64,000 bases of DNA from positions 822,028-886,027 of the forward strand of contig OZ020519.1 of the NCBI GenBank assembly GCA_963971425.1, written 5' to 3'. Made by a program: the position numbers and the translations under genes. Positions 21,643 to 34,747 of this stretch are shown here, piece after piece. A model generated the notes under the pieces. That model searched no databases. It was not told the origin of the DNA and was given only the letters and a program-made list of their open reading frames with translations. How positions within the stretch are numbered: the stretch's first letter is position 1; each line of letters begins with the position of its first letter. This DNA comes from Bryoerythrophyllum caledonicum. Its lineage: Eukaryota; Streptophyta; Bryopsida; Pottiales; Pottiaceae.

Positions 21643-22045
21643 TAAGGTTGGATGACCTATCACCACCACAAACCCCAGAACCAACAATCTTATGTGGGCC
21701 AAAACCACCAGCCGCCCACCCCATTTCCGAAAATTTGGGAAGTCAGTTATGGTTGGGTGTCAGTTTATAATTGGTTCAAAGCTCTCAAATTTTAGTCTCT
21801 TGCACAAGTGGTCAGTAGCACAACTTATTGTGGAAGTAGAGAGTTTTGTATGTCTAGAATGGGTCACGGCTTACTATCCACTTTGAAAATTTGTAGCAAT
21901 TTCAATATGAAGAAATAAATAGTCACGACAATTGCAATATTCATGAAATCCTATTTTGAATTCCCAAAAAAATTCTTACCACATATACAAACGCTATAAA
22001 TAGGTCACCAAGCTTAAGTTGGTGGTTATAGGTCATCCAACCTTA
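21643..22045. mobile_element. MITE-like element, ~400 bp
   Basis: The left end TAAGGTTGGATGACCTAT at 21643 is matched in inverse at 22045 (ATAGGTCATCCAACCTTA). The pairing extends to CACCACC/GGTGGTT, about 25 bp with one mismatch. There is no coding capacity. The target duplication is not clear, so the superfamily is not assigned. Confidence 0.65.
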
Positions 22046-23436
22046 AAGGGTAGGATTAAACAAGGAAATTAATTGAGTGTGAGCAAATGTCATGCTTTTC
22101 TTGTCTGCAGGAGTGAAATGTATGAGGATTGATGGCAACCAATATTCTTAAGCCCTAGCCAATGCAAGCTAACAGTCCTTTATAGTTCCCTAAGTTTTCT
22201 AACCCTAAAGCAATGGTGACACCTAAATTTGGCCTTTTGGCGACTAGACACGTTTTACACGGATGAAAATACTATTTTCTCATCCAATATTGTGTGTGGA
22301 TGCAATTCATGGGCGCCTTCAATAAATGCACTTGATTTCAAGCCACAGGATAATTTTGGACATCGTGTTGGGCCATTATAAAAAAATTGTAGTAGAAAGA
22401 GGTCTACATATAATTGTGTATTTTAAGTCCTCACGGTTTTTTACAAAAGTATTCTTTGAACTATGAAGATTATCACTTATGCATTTAAACTTTACTAGTA
22501 AAATGAAGTTTATAGAGTCAGCTTTGGTTCCAACTTTTATTATTTTTTACGAATACTAATTTTTTTTAAAAATTAGCAAATACAAGTTCAATACATATTA
22601 CCATGGGATAGTATTTTCTACTAGTTTTAGAGGCATTGACAATTTTCATCCACTCTAAGAATCTTCATAGTAAGTTTGAGATCTCTAGGAAAACTTATAT
22701 TTTTAGTGTATTTTCTAATTTGTATAATTTTTCTTAAGGTTTTGCTTTACAAAATTGTAATGACTTTGGTTTCTTTGCCAAAAATTTTAAAATGTTACAC
22801 ATAAAAACTCCGACATCTATATTTGGGGGGAAATATTAATAATTTATTTTAATGATTTTGGCGAGTAATTGAACAAACAAAATAGTCCCTACGATCATTA
22901 TGAATCCATAGGCATAGGGCAGTGTATTGGTACTCCCCTCACACCACTCCTAGTTGTGACAGACATCATTCACCCTCTTTGCAAAGACTCATTACAAGAA
23001 GTGAAAAAAAACATGTTTGAGTTGTTTAGTGTGGAATTTTCATGTGAGATATAATTTGAACTTTGGTTTTAAGAGTTAAAGAGGTTAGAATGACTAAGAG
23101 GTGGAGGAAGATGGGCATCTATTGAGACCATTGCCACGGCAATCGGTGCAAGCATTAGAGTGCTGCAATGATTTATGTGAAACAAGTTTGTAGATTTTTG
23201 TGCTAAAATGTACCTTGTGCATAAATGTCATTTTGCATGATCTAGAACATTGGTAGATTCTCACAGGCCAAAAAAGCTCAATAGCCTTAAAGGATTAACG
23301 CCACACTAATTCATTCCACAAGTTCATGTAAATTTTCCACAAGGTCCACAAGGAGTGGTCAATTAGAAACATTTTGAGGTATCGTACCCAATGGTTGCTT
23401 TGGAAAGAATTATTTCTCTTTGACACAATGATTTGG
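22046..23436. other. AT-rich intergenic DNA
   Basis: I see no supported gene, RNA or repeat. Short open frames are as expected by chance. Confidence 0.5.
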
Positions 23437-23590
23437 ACACAATGGATATCACCTAAGTATTACACGGGTATCACTTATGCATCATACTGGTAGCACCTTG
23501 ACATTACATGAGTAATCACCTAGACAAAAAAATATATAATTTCCCAAATTTTGGACAACTCTCCGTTTTGAAGTAATTATGTACGAAAGC
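23437..23590 (+). repeat. Dispersed repeat, copy 2 (partner at 6957-7113)
   Basis: It shares ACACAATGGATATCACCTA, GGGTATCAC, CCAAATTTTGGACAA and AGTAATTATGTACGAAA with the copy left of the Tc1 element, in the same order and strand. Confidence 0.7.
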
Positions 23591-24236
23591 AACCAAACTT
23601 ATGTGGCACCATTCCAAGACCTTCAATGGTTTCAGTGTAGTTGGATCCTACATGATGTATCCTACAGCAGCCACATAGATAAACTGGCCAAAATGGTACG
23701 GAACGTATTATGAAAAGCATGTGACATGTGACATGTGTCAGTGGACAGGGAAAGCGGTTTGTCTGGGAATTGGGCAAATCTGTCCGTATGGAATCTTGAA
23801 GAGTTTCCTTTTTAATGTGGCTCGGCTCGATTTTGTATCTAGAGAGGAGTTTAGGTGGCAAAGCCAGTTGAGGTGGCAATGTCATGGCTCAAGTGCAATG
23901 GTGCAAGGCAGGTACATAACACATTGGCTACCAAGTTTGACTCCCAAGTCCCTTGGACCCTAGATGCTAGGTCTAATGGATACCAAACCTTGCTTATGTC
24001 ATACTTGTTTGTGTACAAGTCCATGTGAATCTGCCGTGAATTTTCATCTACTTCTAACTCTATGATGCCCACTTTGCCCTAGGCAGATGCACATGATGCC
24101 CAAACGGGGATCTCAATATTGTGGTTGCTCAAGTCATTTCGAGGAGCCACATTAAGATTTGGTTCTTAACCACATCATTTGATTACCCTCTTATGATTTA
24201 TCTTTTTAACCATATTAGTAATTCATCCATGATCCA

Positions 24237-24470
24237 TTGTTCACAATGAGTTCCCACTATGTTCCCATCTTGTTCCCATCGTGTTCACAAAGCATTCCCG
24301 GAGAGTTTACGATCCGTTCCCATAAAGTTCCCAACATGTTCATGATGATTTTCCACAATGTTCTCAATGCAGTTCCCACATTGTTCCATGTGTACCAAAG
24401 TGTTCCTAAGTGCGTTCCCACCGATCCCATTGGTCCCAACTTGTTCCCCATGTTCCCATAGAGTTTTCAA
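24237..24470 (+). repeat. Degenerate GTTCCCA-rich short tandem repeat
   Basis: GTTCCCA or close variants (GTTCACA, GTTCCTA, ATTCCCG) recur every 10-16 bases for about 230 bp, e.g. GTTCCCACTATGTTCCCATC. Both strands are open in several frames because of the periodicity. No coding function is proposed. Confidence 0.7.
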
Positions 24471-26321
24471 TGCATTGATACGTGGAACCAATTTGCATTT
24501 TTCATTTGAAAATGAATTTATTTTCTGTTTAGTAGGGCCCACAAAGAGTCATTGGGGCCCCAACAAAACCCCATCCACACTCATGTGTGAGCTTACTAGG
24601 AGGTAGGTTGTGAAGGCTCTGACTACCATTTGGTCAAAATATCATGCTCAACTTGGAGTACACATGGTCATGTTGCTATTTAACCCCTTGAAGACATGAA
24701 AAGCCACATTTGGGTTGCAAAATGAAGTTTTTCTCCTAATTTTACAAATGAGGTGTAAAAAATTGATGTATACGATGGTTACAAAAGCTTGTATTTGTGT
24801 TGAACGTGATCCAATGACACATGACAATTCTAATTTAGATCATTTATTACTCTTACTACCTGCCAAAGAAGTTGCAACATGGTCATGTACTCTACATGTA
24901 TGGTGTCGTATCTGAGCATGACAAGGTTCAGATAATGAAATGACCTCCTAATGAAACATGTTAGTTGAAGAATCTTCAATCCAAAGCTGTAAGTCTCGCT
25001 AAACTTAAATAGTTTAGTTGTATTCTAGAGAGTAAGATACGTGCATGTATATTCCCGACTGACGTTTAAGGGTTAAACCTCTCCCCCCATGATAGGCACA
25101 ACGTATTCTACACAGAATCACGATCCCGACCGGTTCCCGCCTGGAACCGTCGACCCAACTCCTCCGATTCCGAGCAGAACATGCCGTCCTCTCCGTCAAG
25201 GTCCCGCTGACTCCATACTGCGCGCTGACTAAGTTACACTTTGCTTCTTCAGCTCGAACACGCTACGAGTTTCCGCATCATTTTATGGCGATTTCTTGTG
25301 GTGGCCCCGTTTTTTCTGAAGCTGGTCCCGCGTTATTTTTCTCTCGCTTGCAGCTCCAGACCATGCTAATTTTCGACAGGTTTCGTGACGGCCGGACTTC
25401 TTCATCTTTGCTGCGGTTTCAGGAGCGATGGCGGAGCATCGTAACTTGATATCGAGCGATGGAGCTTCTTCCCGATGCATGTGTTAGTTCTTGGAAGCCT
25501 GGCTAGTGTCGTACGTTTTGAGCGGCTGGAGTTTCTTTCTTTGGAGAGCGGTCGTGTTGGCGGCGGAGTTCCGTACGGCTCGCGTTTCCGGTGAGTGCAG
25601 AACATCGGTGATTGAATGTACCTGATTCTTTCTAGCTGTCGATTCTCGGAACTATCGTTATGACGGCCGGTGGTTTATTTATTTCTTGAGAGTTTGAGTG
25701 AGCGGAGTGAGCGGAGAAGAATGCAAGGTAGCATCACTGCAGGAATGGCGTTTCTTGTTTTCTTGTTTTCACGGAAGAGGCGTTTTTTTGTGGAGAAGCT
25801 GAACAAGGTTTTAAGATTGCGTGGAATGTACTATCGTTGACGTTAAGCTCGCGGCTTCTTGGCGTGGTTTGATTTGAGTTTCTTGCTTTGTAACAGGAGT
25901 AAAGTTAAGCGCAGAGCGAAATCACTTCGCTTACTGCAGTTCCTTATGATAGTGTCCGTCGTTTTTCCCTACTGTAGTCCGAAAGGATTGTATTTTTAGA
26001 TGTGGAGGCATTAGGGACAAGTGCAATAGACTTTCTAGCCCATATCGAGGATGTAACAAATAATTCGACGATCTGTAAATTACTGATGTGCCTCCGAGCA
26101 GGATTGCGCAACCGGGTTGCTACACCGGCGAACGCTTCCTTAAAGACCGAGGCGCTGGTCACTCAGTATTGCGGGACTGATTTCCTCCGCATTGTGGAAT
26201 AAGAAGGTGAAAAACGCTAAAGTTCGGGCACATTTGCTGAGTAGGCGCCAAGAACAGATGAGAAGCTGAAACGCCAGAACTATTCGACGATCTCTAAGTG
26301 AAGCACCTTCAACGGCACAGG
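24471..26321. other. 5' flank of the OSCA/CSC1-like gene
   Basis: There is no supported gene. The last ~1 kb has higher GC and probably includes promoter and leader of the channel gene. Positions 25352-25396 match, at 38 of 45 bases, the sequence at the break of the P450 relic (15751-15795); the final 20 bases are identical. Confidence 0.5.
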
Positions 26322-29300
26322 ATGGCGACTTTGCGGGACATCGGCGTGTCCGCGCTTGTCAACATTGGGCTTGTAATCCTATTCCTCTTGAGTTTCGTGT
26401 TTCTGAGTGTGCAACCTGTGAATGACCGGGTTTACCATCCGAAACTGTACATCAAGGGTATTCGGAAGGGACGGCCGAGGGCCTCTCCACGCGGGCTGAA
26501 GCCCATCGAGAAGTACTTCAATCTCGAGTTTGTTCAATACATGCGGCTGTTCGAGTGGGCGAAGTCCGCCCTGCGTAAAAACGAAGATGACATTATTCAG
26601 CACGCAGGACTGGACTCCGCAGTCTTCCTCCGCATCTTCTTGGTTGGGTTAGTGTGTACCCCTCATGCTTCCCAATATTGTCCCTCTTTCATTTCAAGTA
26701 CATGGTATTTCTTGCAGCATGAAATATGTCATCGATTCACAATCGGGGTTAGCGTTGCAAAGGAGACATCAGTATCTGTTTATAAGAGATATTTGATGGT
26801 TGATGCGAAGCAAGAGCTGATCAACGACGTCTATTTTGGCTTGTAGGCTAAAGATATTCGTGCCCTTAATGATACTGGGTGCGTCGATATTGATTCCTGT
26901 CAACGTCGGAGCGGGATCTCTGGCTGAGTCGGGGACATCCAATGCGCATGCCGTCACGACAGAGACGAAGTTTTTGTTTAGCCCCATTGACAAACTTTCT
27001 ATGTCGAATGTGCCGAACGGATCTCCAAGGCTCTGGGCGCATCTGGTAATGTCTTACGTCTTTACAGGCTGGGTTTGCTTCATTCTTTTTTTGGAATACA
27101 AGAGCATTGCAGCATTGCGTCTGAAGTTCCTCACTGACGAGAAGCGCCGCCCGGACCAATTCACAGTAAGCAATTCCTTCCTATTTTACTTATCTGCTAC
27201 GGCTGGGCGAATATGGCCTCTTGGCCTGTAGTGATGTTTAGCAGATTCAAACATGACCTCCTTTTTGTGTTCAACTGCGAAGATACGCACCAAATCCAAA
27301 TTCTTGAAGCCTCTTAATGAGAATCAGAGCGTGAGCTTCTGAGGATGCTGGTTCGTCGGAATAATTTGGAAAATGCGACATCTGGTTTCAGGTAATGGCG
27401 TTGCAAATACCTGATAAAGGAAAGCAGCCCCTCAGCAAGCAAGTCGAAGACTACTTTCGCACAAACCATCCAGATTATTATTTAACGCATCAGGTACTTG
27501 ATCCGTTCTCGTGTCCCTTATGGTTTCTGAGACGACCACTCATTTCGCATTAATTTTTCTTACTATACTGGAGCAGCTCATAGCTCGTTTAAGACGATCT
27601 TAGCGTAATTTGCCAATCCGTTTTTCAGTTGTACTAGTCACACTAGGTACTTATTCTTGACTCCGTCTCGAGCAAGACGATGGATTACACTTTAGGTTAA
27701 TATATCTAACTGGGGTTGGAAACAGATGGCGTACAATGCAAAGAAGCTGTCCAAGATTGTGAAGGAAAGGGATAGCGCCCAGAACTGGTTGGTTTATTTT
27801 CAAATCAAGCATACGCGAAATCCAGCTATAAGACCTGTGACCAAGGTGGTTTCAATATATTCGCCTGACATGCAGTCTTTTTCATTAGTTTTTCCTGTAA
27901 TCGAGATTCAAAGTCAAGAGATCAGTTCATGACGCCCTGGTGAATTTTTGTTTGGTTTTAGATATCGTTGTCTCTTCGATTACATAACCTTCTTTGAAAG
28001 CTTGGGCGGATGACATAAATGATTGCGGGCTCTGTGCAGACGGGATTTTGCGGCATTTTTGGGGAGCAAGTTGATGCGATTGATCACTACACATCTTCAA
28101 TTGAAAAATTGACTCAACAAGTAAGACTTCCAGATTCTTTTGTCACTCATGTTAGAGACGGGCTATAGATTGGGGAGCAAGTGGAGCAACTTATCCCTGC
28201 AAGGAAGCTTGTGGATAGAACCTTGTAACTTTCTATTGTATAGGCTTCACGTAAGTTTACTGTAATGGTGTGCTCCTTCCCATAATGTGCTCTGATAAAG
28301 ACCGGATAATAAATGTTTCCATGGTACTGTGTATAATATATAGTCTATTTTGTGATCAGCCACGCCGTGTAACATAATGTTCAATCGTTAATCAATACGA
28401 AACCATGCTTGCATTCATTTAGGATTTGTTGCTTGCGCTGTTACAGGCAGAGGCTGAGCGTGAAGCTGTGACAAATGACCCAAATGCTACAATGCCAGCA
28501 GCTTTTGTTTCATTCAAGACTCGCTGGGGGGCTGCTGTGTGCTCCCAAACCCAACAGAACCAAGATCCAACGTTGTGGCTCACAGACTGGGCACCAGAAC
28601 CGCGAGACGTATACTGGGCCAATCTTTCAATACCATATGTGCAGATTGGACTTAGGAAGCTTGCGGTCGGTGGTATTGTCTTTCTTCTGGTCTTCTTTTA
28701 CATGATTCCAGTTGCTGGAGTGCAATCATTGGCTAATCTCGAGGGACTTCGAAGATCGATACCTGCTCTGGATGGATTTCTCAGGAAGTAAGCTTATTTC
28801 AATTTTTGATGTTCAGTGGATCCAACCACAGTTTTGACTAGAACTTCATAAATTTTGTTAATGTGATAGAGCTCAGATTTCGTTTCAGGATTGCCTCCCA
28901 GGTAGCTAGTGTGCAAACTTTTGTAAATTTAAGGATGTACCAATATGTTTAGTATGTTGCATGCACAGCTGACTTCTTTTTCTTTTTCTTGTGGCAAGCA
29001 GAAATTTTGTTGCATCATTTGTTCAAGGTTTTCTCCCGGGGCTTATATTGAAGCTCTGCTTTCGGCTTCTGCCAGTCATCCTAAAGCTGATCACAAAGCT
29101 TGAAGGCCACCTCGCAATATCAAAGATTGAACGGCGTGCGGCTGCAAAGTACTATTACTTTGTTGTTGTGAACATTTTCTTTGGTAGCATCCTTACAGGA
29201 TCTGCATTTCAGCAGCTGAAGACTTTTGTGACATCATCTTCATTTTTGGGGTATGTTTCTCAGTGACATCATTCTCTACATTATATGTGTGTTCAGCTGC

Positions 29301-32020
29301 ATACCTTTATGAACTAGATCAACAGGTATTCAAGTGTGTTACCTGGGTTCAAACTTCAAAGGATTTTTCACGTTAGACATTTTGGGCTGCATCTTGATCA
29401 TAAATTCATGCTATTGATGCATCAAACATCATAGTTCCTCCTTGGAGGTCAATGCATTGAAACTGTCATGTCTCTAAGAATTGAGTTTGTGCATTCATCA
29501 GGTTTCTCAACATTCTGGCCTTATCCATACCTCAGAAGGCGTCTTTCTTCATCACATACATCATGGTTGATGGATGGTCTGGTCCAGCAGGGGAAATTCT
29601 TCGGATTTGGCCTTTGGCGCTGTATCACGTCAGAAATATCTTGTTTTGCAGAACTGACAGAGATCGGCTGCGAGCGACATCCCCTGGGACTCTCACTCTA
29701 GACCAGACGTTGCCCCAGCTACAACTATATTTCCTGATGGGCCTGGTGTATTCGGTCATTACACCGGTCATCATGCCATTTATTATCATATTCCTAGCCT
29801 TCGGTTTTGTCGTCTACCGTTATCAGGTATGCTTTCTGTTATTATTTGCTTTATTTCTTTCTCGTATGTGTTTTTTGAAGACCGTTCTAAGGATTCAGAC
29901 TCTCATACGTGTTTTAAAGCACTGCAGGCCTTATATTTTACCATTTTCTCAAACCTTTGCAGAGGAGTTTGTTTGGCTCGTACACTTGTAGAATAAATAT
30001 TGACCATCGATTTCAAATTGGGGGAGATGGCTGCAGGTTATCAACGTATATGATCCTGTCTATGAGAGTGCAGGAGCGTTCTGGCCTCATGTTCATGGAC
30101 GCATTATTGCTGCGCTCATTTTAGAACATCTCACACTCATCGGTTTATTTCTTGTTAAGGGTCCGATCTCCTTCGTACAGACAAGTTCTGGAGGGAGCAC
30201 TAAGAGCAAAATCTTACGATATGTAAGAGATTCTTGTAGTTCAACACCCTTCATGATTGCATTACCCATCCTGACCTTGTTATTTCACAACTACTGCAAG
30301 AAGCGATTTGAGGCTGTATTCACGAACTACCCCTTGGAAGTAAGCATTTCCTGCCTTTCAAATTACTTATCCATTACCGAAGACTAGTGCTCTCTGTAAT
30401 AGTTGTAGGTTTGCTAAAGCTTATGATAATTTTAGTTCTTGGATCCGAAATAGAAGTGGTTGTGAGTTGTACAGTTTGGAGTTTGGGGCTCATATTTCCT
30501 TGACAAACCGTTTTACGGTTCTCTTGGAGAAATTTGAGACCGATTCGTTGGATTTCCTTGTTTAGTTTCCTTATTTTTCTGTCAACCTATTTCTGCTTCT
30601 AACAACTTGCTTCTTTGCTTAATCTGTCTCAAAATTGATGAACTTTTTCGTTTGGCGACAGAATGCTATGGATAAAGACAACATAGAAAAACTACTAGAA
30701 CCAGACTTCAACCTGTCGGTTTTCTTACGAAATGCATACAAGCATCCCGACTTCTCAGATGAGAAGGATAGCACAGATGTGGAGAAGGTCGAGGAAGACG
30801 AGGAAGACATCGAAGAGGACGATGAGGCTGCTTTACTAAACTCCGTACCAGCGAGGGCAGAAGAGGAGTTCGTAGAACTGGACGGTAGTGAAGAAATAGA
30901 CCAAGAGTCTGAGTCATCTCCTCTAGAATTCAAGTGGGGGACTTTCGATCAAGGTGCTGAGGATAATGCAAAGCAAGATTCATCCTTATCAAATCCCTCT
31001 TTGCCAAACCTTTCTCGAGAGCCCTCAGATTTAGGACCTCCATTGATGTTCACTCGTGGCTTCTTTCACGGTGGTCCTGGATTGGGAGCTGGTTCAACGT
31101 CTTCGAGGAGACGTGGGTCAGGACGCTTGCATGAGGGAGAACTTAGAAGAGATTCGTATGGAAGGTATCACTCTGCACGAAGTTTCTTAGATTCCGCTTC
31201 ATCACGCAGCAACTATGACGAGAGTAATTCACCATCGAAGACTGGTTCTCCGCGCTTATCCACAGCACGAACGTCTGCAATTGAAGGGGATGGTAGCAGC
31301 AAGGAAACTGCAAGAATGCATTCGCTTCAGCGGTACTTGCAAGGGCAGCTATCTCGTGAAAATTCAGTTGTCGAGTCATTGCGACTTGGTGATGAAGCCG
31401 CAAGGTTCCTGAGAAGTCCGATGTCACGACCGTCTTCATCCATTTGTGAAACCGATGGAGCACTTGGGTTAGAGAATCGCTTACCCTCATCAACATCCAC
31501 TTTGGACTCGGAACCATCCATCGGGGATGATGCCGACAAAGCAGCGCTGCAGAAGCTGCAGCGATTTATGATAGCCCAGATGTCCAGAAAATATTCGACG
31601 GCTAGGGAGCCCGTTGAGGATGACATCAACGAAGAATCATTGAGAACAGCTTATCTGCAGGGCTACTTGAGAGGACAGCTTTCACGACAGAATTCAAGCG
31701 CAGAGTCATTTCCTGAAGCAAGCACATCTCGAGCTAATTCTCGCGGAAATCTCACAGATGCACCGTCTTCTGCAAGAACGGTTAATTCCGGAGATGATGA
31801 CAGTTCATCATTTTCTTCCTCCTCTTCATCATCTTCTTCCACCTCCTCATCGTCTTCTGCCTCCTCATCCTCTTCTTCCTCCTCTTCGTCGTCTTCTTCC
31901 TCCTCATCGTCTTCTTCATCGTTTTCAGAGACTTTCGAGGAAAGAGTAAGAGGCGATGATTCGCACAAGCCTAACTCTGGCTCGTCATCCAACAATCCCT
32001 CGCCCTCGGCCAGACCCTGA
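26322..32020 (+). CDS. OSCA/CSC1-like (ERD4-type) osmosensitive calcium-permeable channel with long C-terminal tail
   Basis: Ten exons join in frame: 26322-26647, 26847-27165, 27392-27493, 27726-27845, 28040-28120, 28447-28787, 29002-29250, 29502-29826, 30037-30339 and 30662-32020, about 1,174 residues. The start MATLRDIGVSALVNIGL is the canonical OSCA N-terminus. Next come HAGLDSAVFLRIFLVG, the cytosolic domain with MPAAFVSFKTRWGAAVC, the 7TM block (FVQGFLPGLILKL, SFFITYIMVDGWSGPAGEIL) and the closing NAYKHPDF motif. Family members are hyperosmolality- and mechano-gated cation channels of the plasma membrane or endomembranes. They usually end near residue 770. This one adds about 400 residues: an acidic run, three motifs like YLQGQLSRENSVVES and a serine tract. 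No inactivating change is seen. Confidence 0.93.
31795..31930 (+). repeat. TCN microsatellite coding for a serine tract
   Basis: A run of TCT, TCC and TCA codons encodes more than 40 serines near the C-terminus of the OSCA-like protein, broken by an occasional Thr or Ala. Its antisense strand gives a false Asp/Glu-rich frame. Confidence 0.9.
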
Positions 32021-32373
32021 GGTAACACTGTATACTTGATATTATCAGCTCTCCCTCTCCTGAACACGGGATGAATTCTCCCTTTTTTCCTTTACCATGT
32101 TTTCAAATCAGAATAGCATTTGGTTTTGCGGTCATTGTTGCTGTAGAGAGTACTTAGTTAACTAAAAATCATCCGCACACGGGTGGAGCTCCGACCCGTG
32201 AGTCGGACACCATAAGCTCTACAGATTGTAGTATCTGGAGCGAGGGTTGTGTTGTGTACTGTAATGATTCTGAATTGTCAAAATATAGTGAAGAAGATGC
32301 TTTAAGGAAAGAGTGTAGTCTGTCTAGACTACACTATATGTTTGAAGTTCCCTATTATCAGAGTCATCGTTAA
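32021..32373. other. 3' flank of the OSCA-like gene
   Basis: It contains a short inverted repeat near 32309-32337 (AGTGTAGTCTGTCTAGACTACACT), a strong hairpin soon after the gene. No gene is seen. Confidence 0.6.
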
Positions 32374-32482
32374 ACTACAATAGGACTGTCTTTTTTTTTT
32401 TTTTTGAAACAAAACAAACCAGGTTTGATTGCAAAAAGTCACCAGAACAGACCGGTGTGCCAGTTCCGGCAACACCAAAGAC

Positions 32483-33854
32483 TCAGGACTCAGAACCAAC
32501 ATGAAACTCTTTGACCCAGACAATGTGGTCACCTTGAACGTAGCACAACAACTCATGGCAATCCCAAGTGGAGTCGAGAAGGTTGGCCGCCTTGTTTCTG
32601 CTAGCCTCCGTGTTGATAGTGAGAACTCTTCCCCAGGCAATCCTCCTATAATCAGTGAGACCCTGCCAAATGACGTTCTCAATCTTGTAGTGATTCCACC
32701 TCGTCTGGTTGAACATCCAATCGTTCTTGGCAAGCCAGATAGTCCAAAGAGTAATCCTTCTTAGGAGGAGCCAGATTCTACTAAAGTTCGCAAATCTCGG
32801 TGGTGGCCTACTACCAAAGAGTGCCTGCTTGAAATTAACACTACCCCATTGGGAGTGCGGGGAGTTACTAAGGCGTCGAAGAATCTCGTTCACATAGTCC
32901 CACGAGCCTCTAGCTTGGCTACAGCTCCAAATCCTATGCAAAATGCTCTCCTGTTCTCCCAAACTACAAACGGTGCAACTATCATCCATGTGCGGAGAAG
33001 CCTGTTTCCTCCATTGGTTCACCACAACAACTTTCTGCCACGCTTCGCTCTTTGTCCCAAACATTGCGCCATCTAAGTTTGAAGTTGTTGGGAAGGACTT
33101 GACTCCATTTCTTCTGGACCACATTTGGTGGTGGGCGGCGAGTTCGAAGAATCATCCTCCCATGTTTGGTGGAGTAGTTCATGAAAGGAATAGGCTTTTT
33201 CTTGTTAGGCCATATAATGCGTCCTGGATGCCTCAAAAGGGAGCTAGTTTTGCCATAGTAGAGAAGAATCTTTTTTAATTTTATTTTTTTAAAAAGTTAA
33301 CCACTCTCACCCTTTCGAGTTTCCCCCAGGCAGTAACAATTGACTTGCCATGCTCCATTTTTTCCAAGTACTCTTCTCCCCTATAGGGCTTGCCCCAAAA
33401 AAACCCAGGAAGTCAAAGCATCGTCATTTAGTTCAAAAATTCCAAGCCAATCATTTTGTTTAGAGGGATGGTGCCTAATTTGGAGCCAGTATCTGCTGAC
33501 CGGATTGAACCTTTGAAGAAACTCCTCCCATACCTCAAATTCTGCTTCTCTCAGCCCAAACTTTTCAGCAGCTTCCAGAGTAACAATAAACCGGTTCTCC
33601 TCTTGTATCCATATGTCTCTTGTGTAGACCATCCCGTTCCTCGCGAGAGACGCCTTTCGTTGTTTTGAAAGGTGAATACCTTCCATGAGAAAACCTCTAG
33701 CAGTCCAAAGTGGTAAGCTGAGCCATTCCTCTAATGAGTCCGGCGGATTAATGGTTACTTCGTTAACAAGACTGCGCCAAGATTGTTTGGCCTTGTTCCA
33801 AAGCTTTCCTTGTATCCCCGACTTTTTGTCCTTGTATCCCCGACTTTCCTCCAT
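32483..33854 (-). pseudogene. LINE ORF2 C-terminal remains (post-RT and zf-RVT)
   Basis: Two overlapping minus-strand frames are present. One (33381-33854) has DSLEEWLSLPLW, typical of the segment after the reverse-transcriptase core. The other (32483-33124) has DDSCTVCSLGEQESILHRIW then SC, the zf-RVT zinc-binding pattern near the end of plant LINE ORF2. The two are out of frame with each other, so the ORF is broken. Confidence 0.8.
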
Positions 33855-33859
33855 TTTGT

Positions 33860-34747
33860 CCTTCCCCTGATGTGTTGTCCAACTAACTTCCAGTCCTCAC
33901 ACTTGGTTAAGATGTCTCTAGCTCCGATCTCCCTATTTCGAGCTTCCTCATCGTTTGGATTAGATTGAAGGAAAATTCTTTCATTTTCTAAGTTACTTCT
34001 TGCATGTTCTTCCTTGAACCTTCTCTCTTTGGTTCTCTCTTTGCAAAAATGTTTATACCATTTAATGACTCTCCTGAGTTTTCCAAAAAACCTTAGAGTA
34101 GGGGGGCAATCTAACCACTTCTCTTTTAGTTTTTGGACGACTCCCGTGTCATTTAGATAGAAGGTGTTCATCTTATACTTAGCTCCTTTTGATCTTACCT
34201 CCTCTAGTTCCACCCATAGATAAACTGGGAGATGGTCTGAGTGACTACCATTACCTAGGATCTTATAGGATTTGACATGTGTCCTGGGTTCACCGCTAGG
34301 GGAGGGGAAAACATAGAATCTATCAAGTCGCTCTAATACCCTTTCTGAACCCGCTCGATGGTTATCCCAAGTGAATAATAGTTCTTGGTTGAAGTCAAAA
34401 TAGTCCTGCACGTTAAGGAAGTCCTTAAAAAGGCTAAAATCATGTCTTTCCCTTGCCGAGGTGATCCTGTTTGATGTGGAGCATTTATCTCTAGTATTTT
34501 CCACAAAATACCAATCTCTTCCAAAAATCCATTTGTAGTTTGGGTTTACAGCTTCCATAAGCTCTAGCCATAGAAGGCCTCTTTGAAAAGGGAAATGCGG
34601 GGCGTATACATTTAAAATGCCTAGGTCTCTTCCAGGGTTGTCCTTAAGTATGATCCATTGGGCTGAGTGCCTCCTCGAATTTTTTTGGTCCATGATAAGA
34701 TGTTTGATTTTGGGAGAGACTAGCATACTTAAACCCCCACAACCTGC
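33860..34747 (-). pseudogene. LINE endonuclease domain, C-terminal part
   Basis: The minus-strand frame has ILNVYAPH, a WIFGRDWYF segment (usually GDFN), LDRFYVF and GSHSDHLPVYL. The SDH signature is the catalytic end of APE-type LINE endonucleases. The N-terminal part lies 6.6 kb away at 41.4-41.6 kb, separated by the LTR element. Removing that insert and one copy of CCTGC restores a continuous reading at QTNAGCGGLSMLVSP. Confidence 0.85.

Noticed and set aside
30212..30240. 17-base GT..AG segment in OSCA exon 9, considered as a micro-intron
   Set aside because: It is far below the minimum plant intron length, and the frame is open through it.
31663..32067. Minus-strand Asp/Glu-rich open frame opposite the OSCA tail
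   Set aside because: It is the antisense of the serine microsatellite; the plus-strand frame continues a recognisable channel gene.
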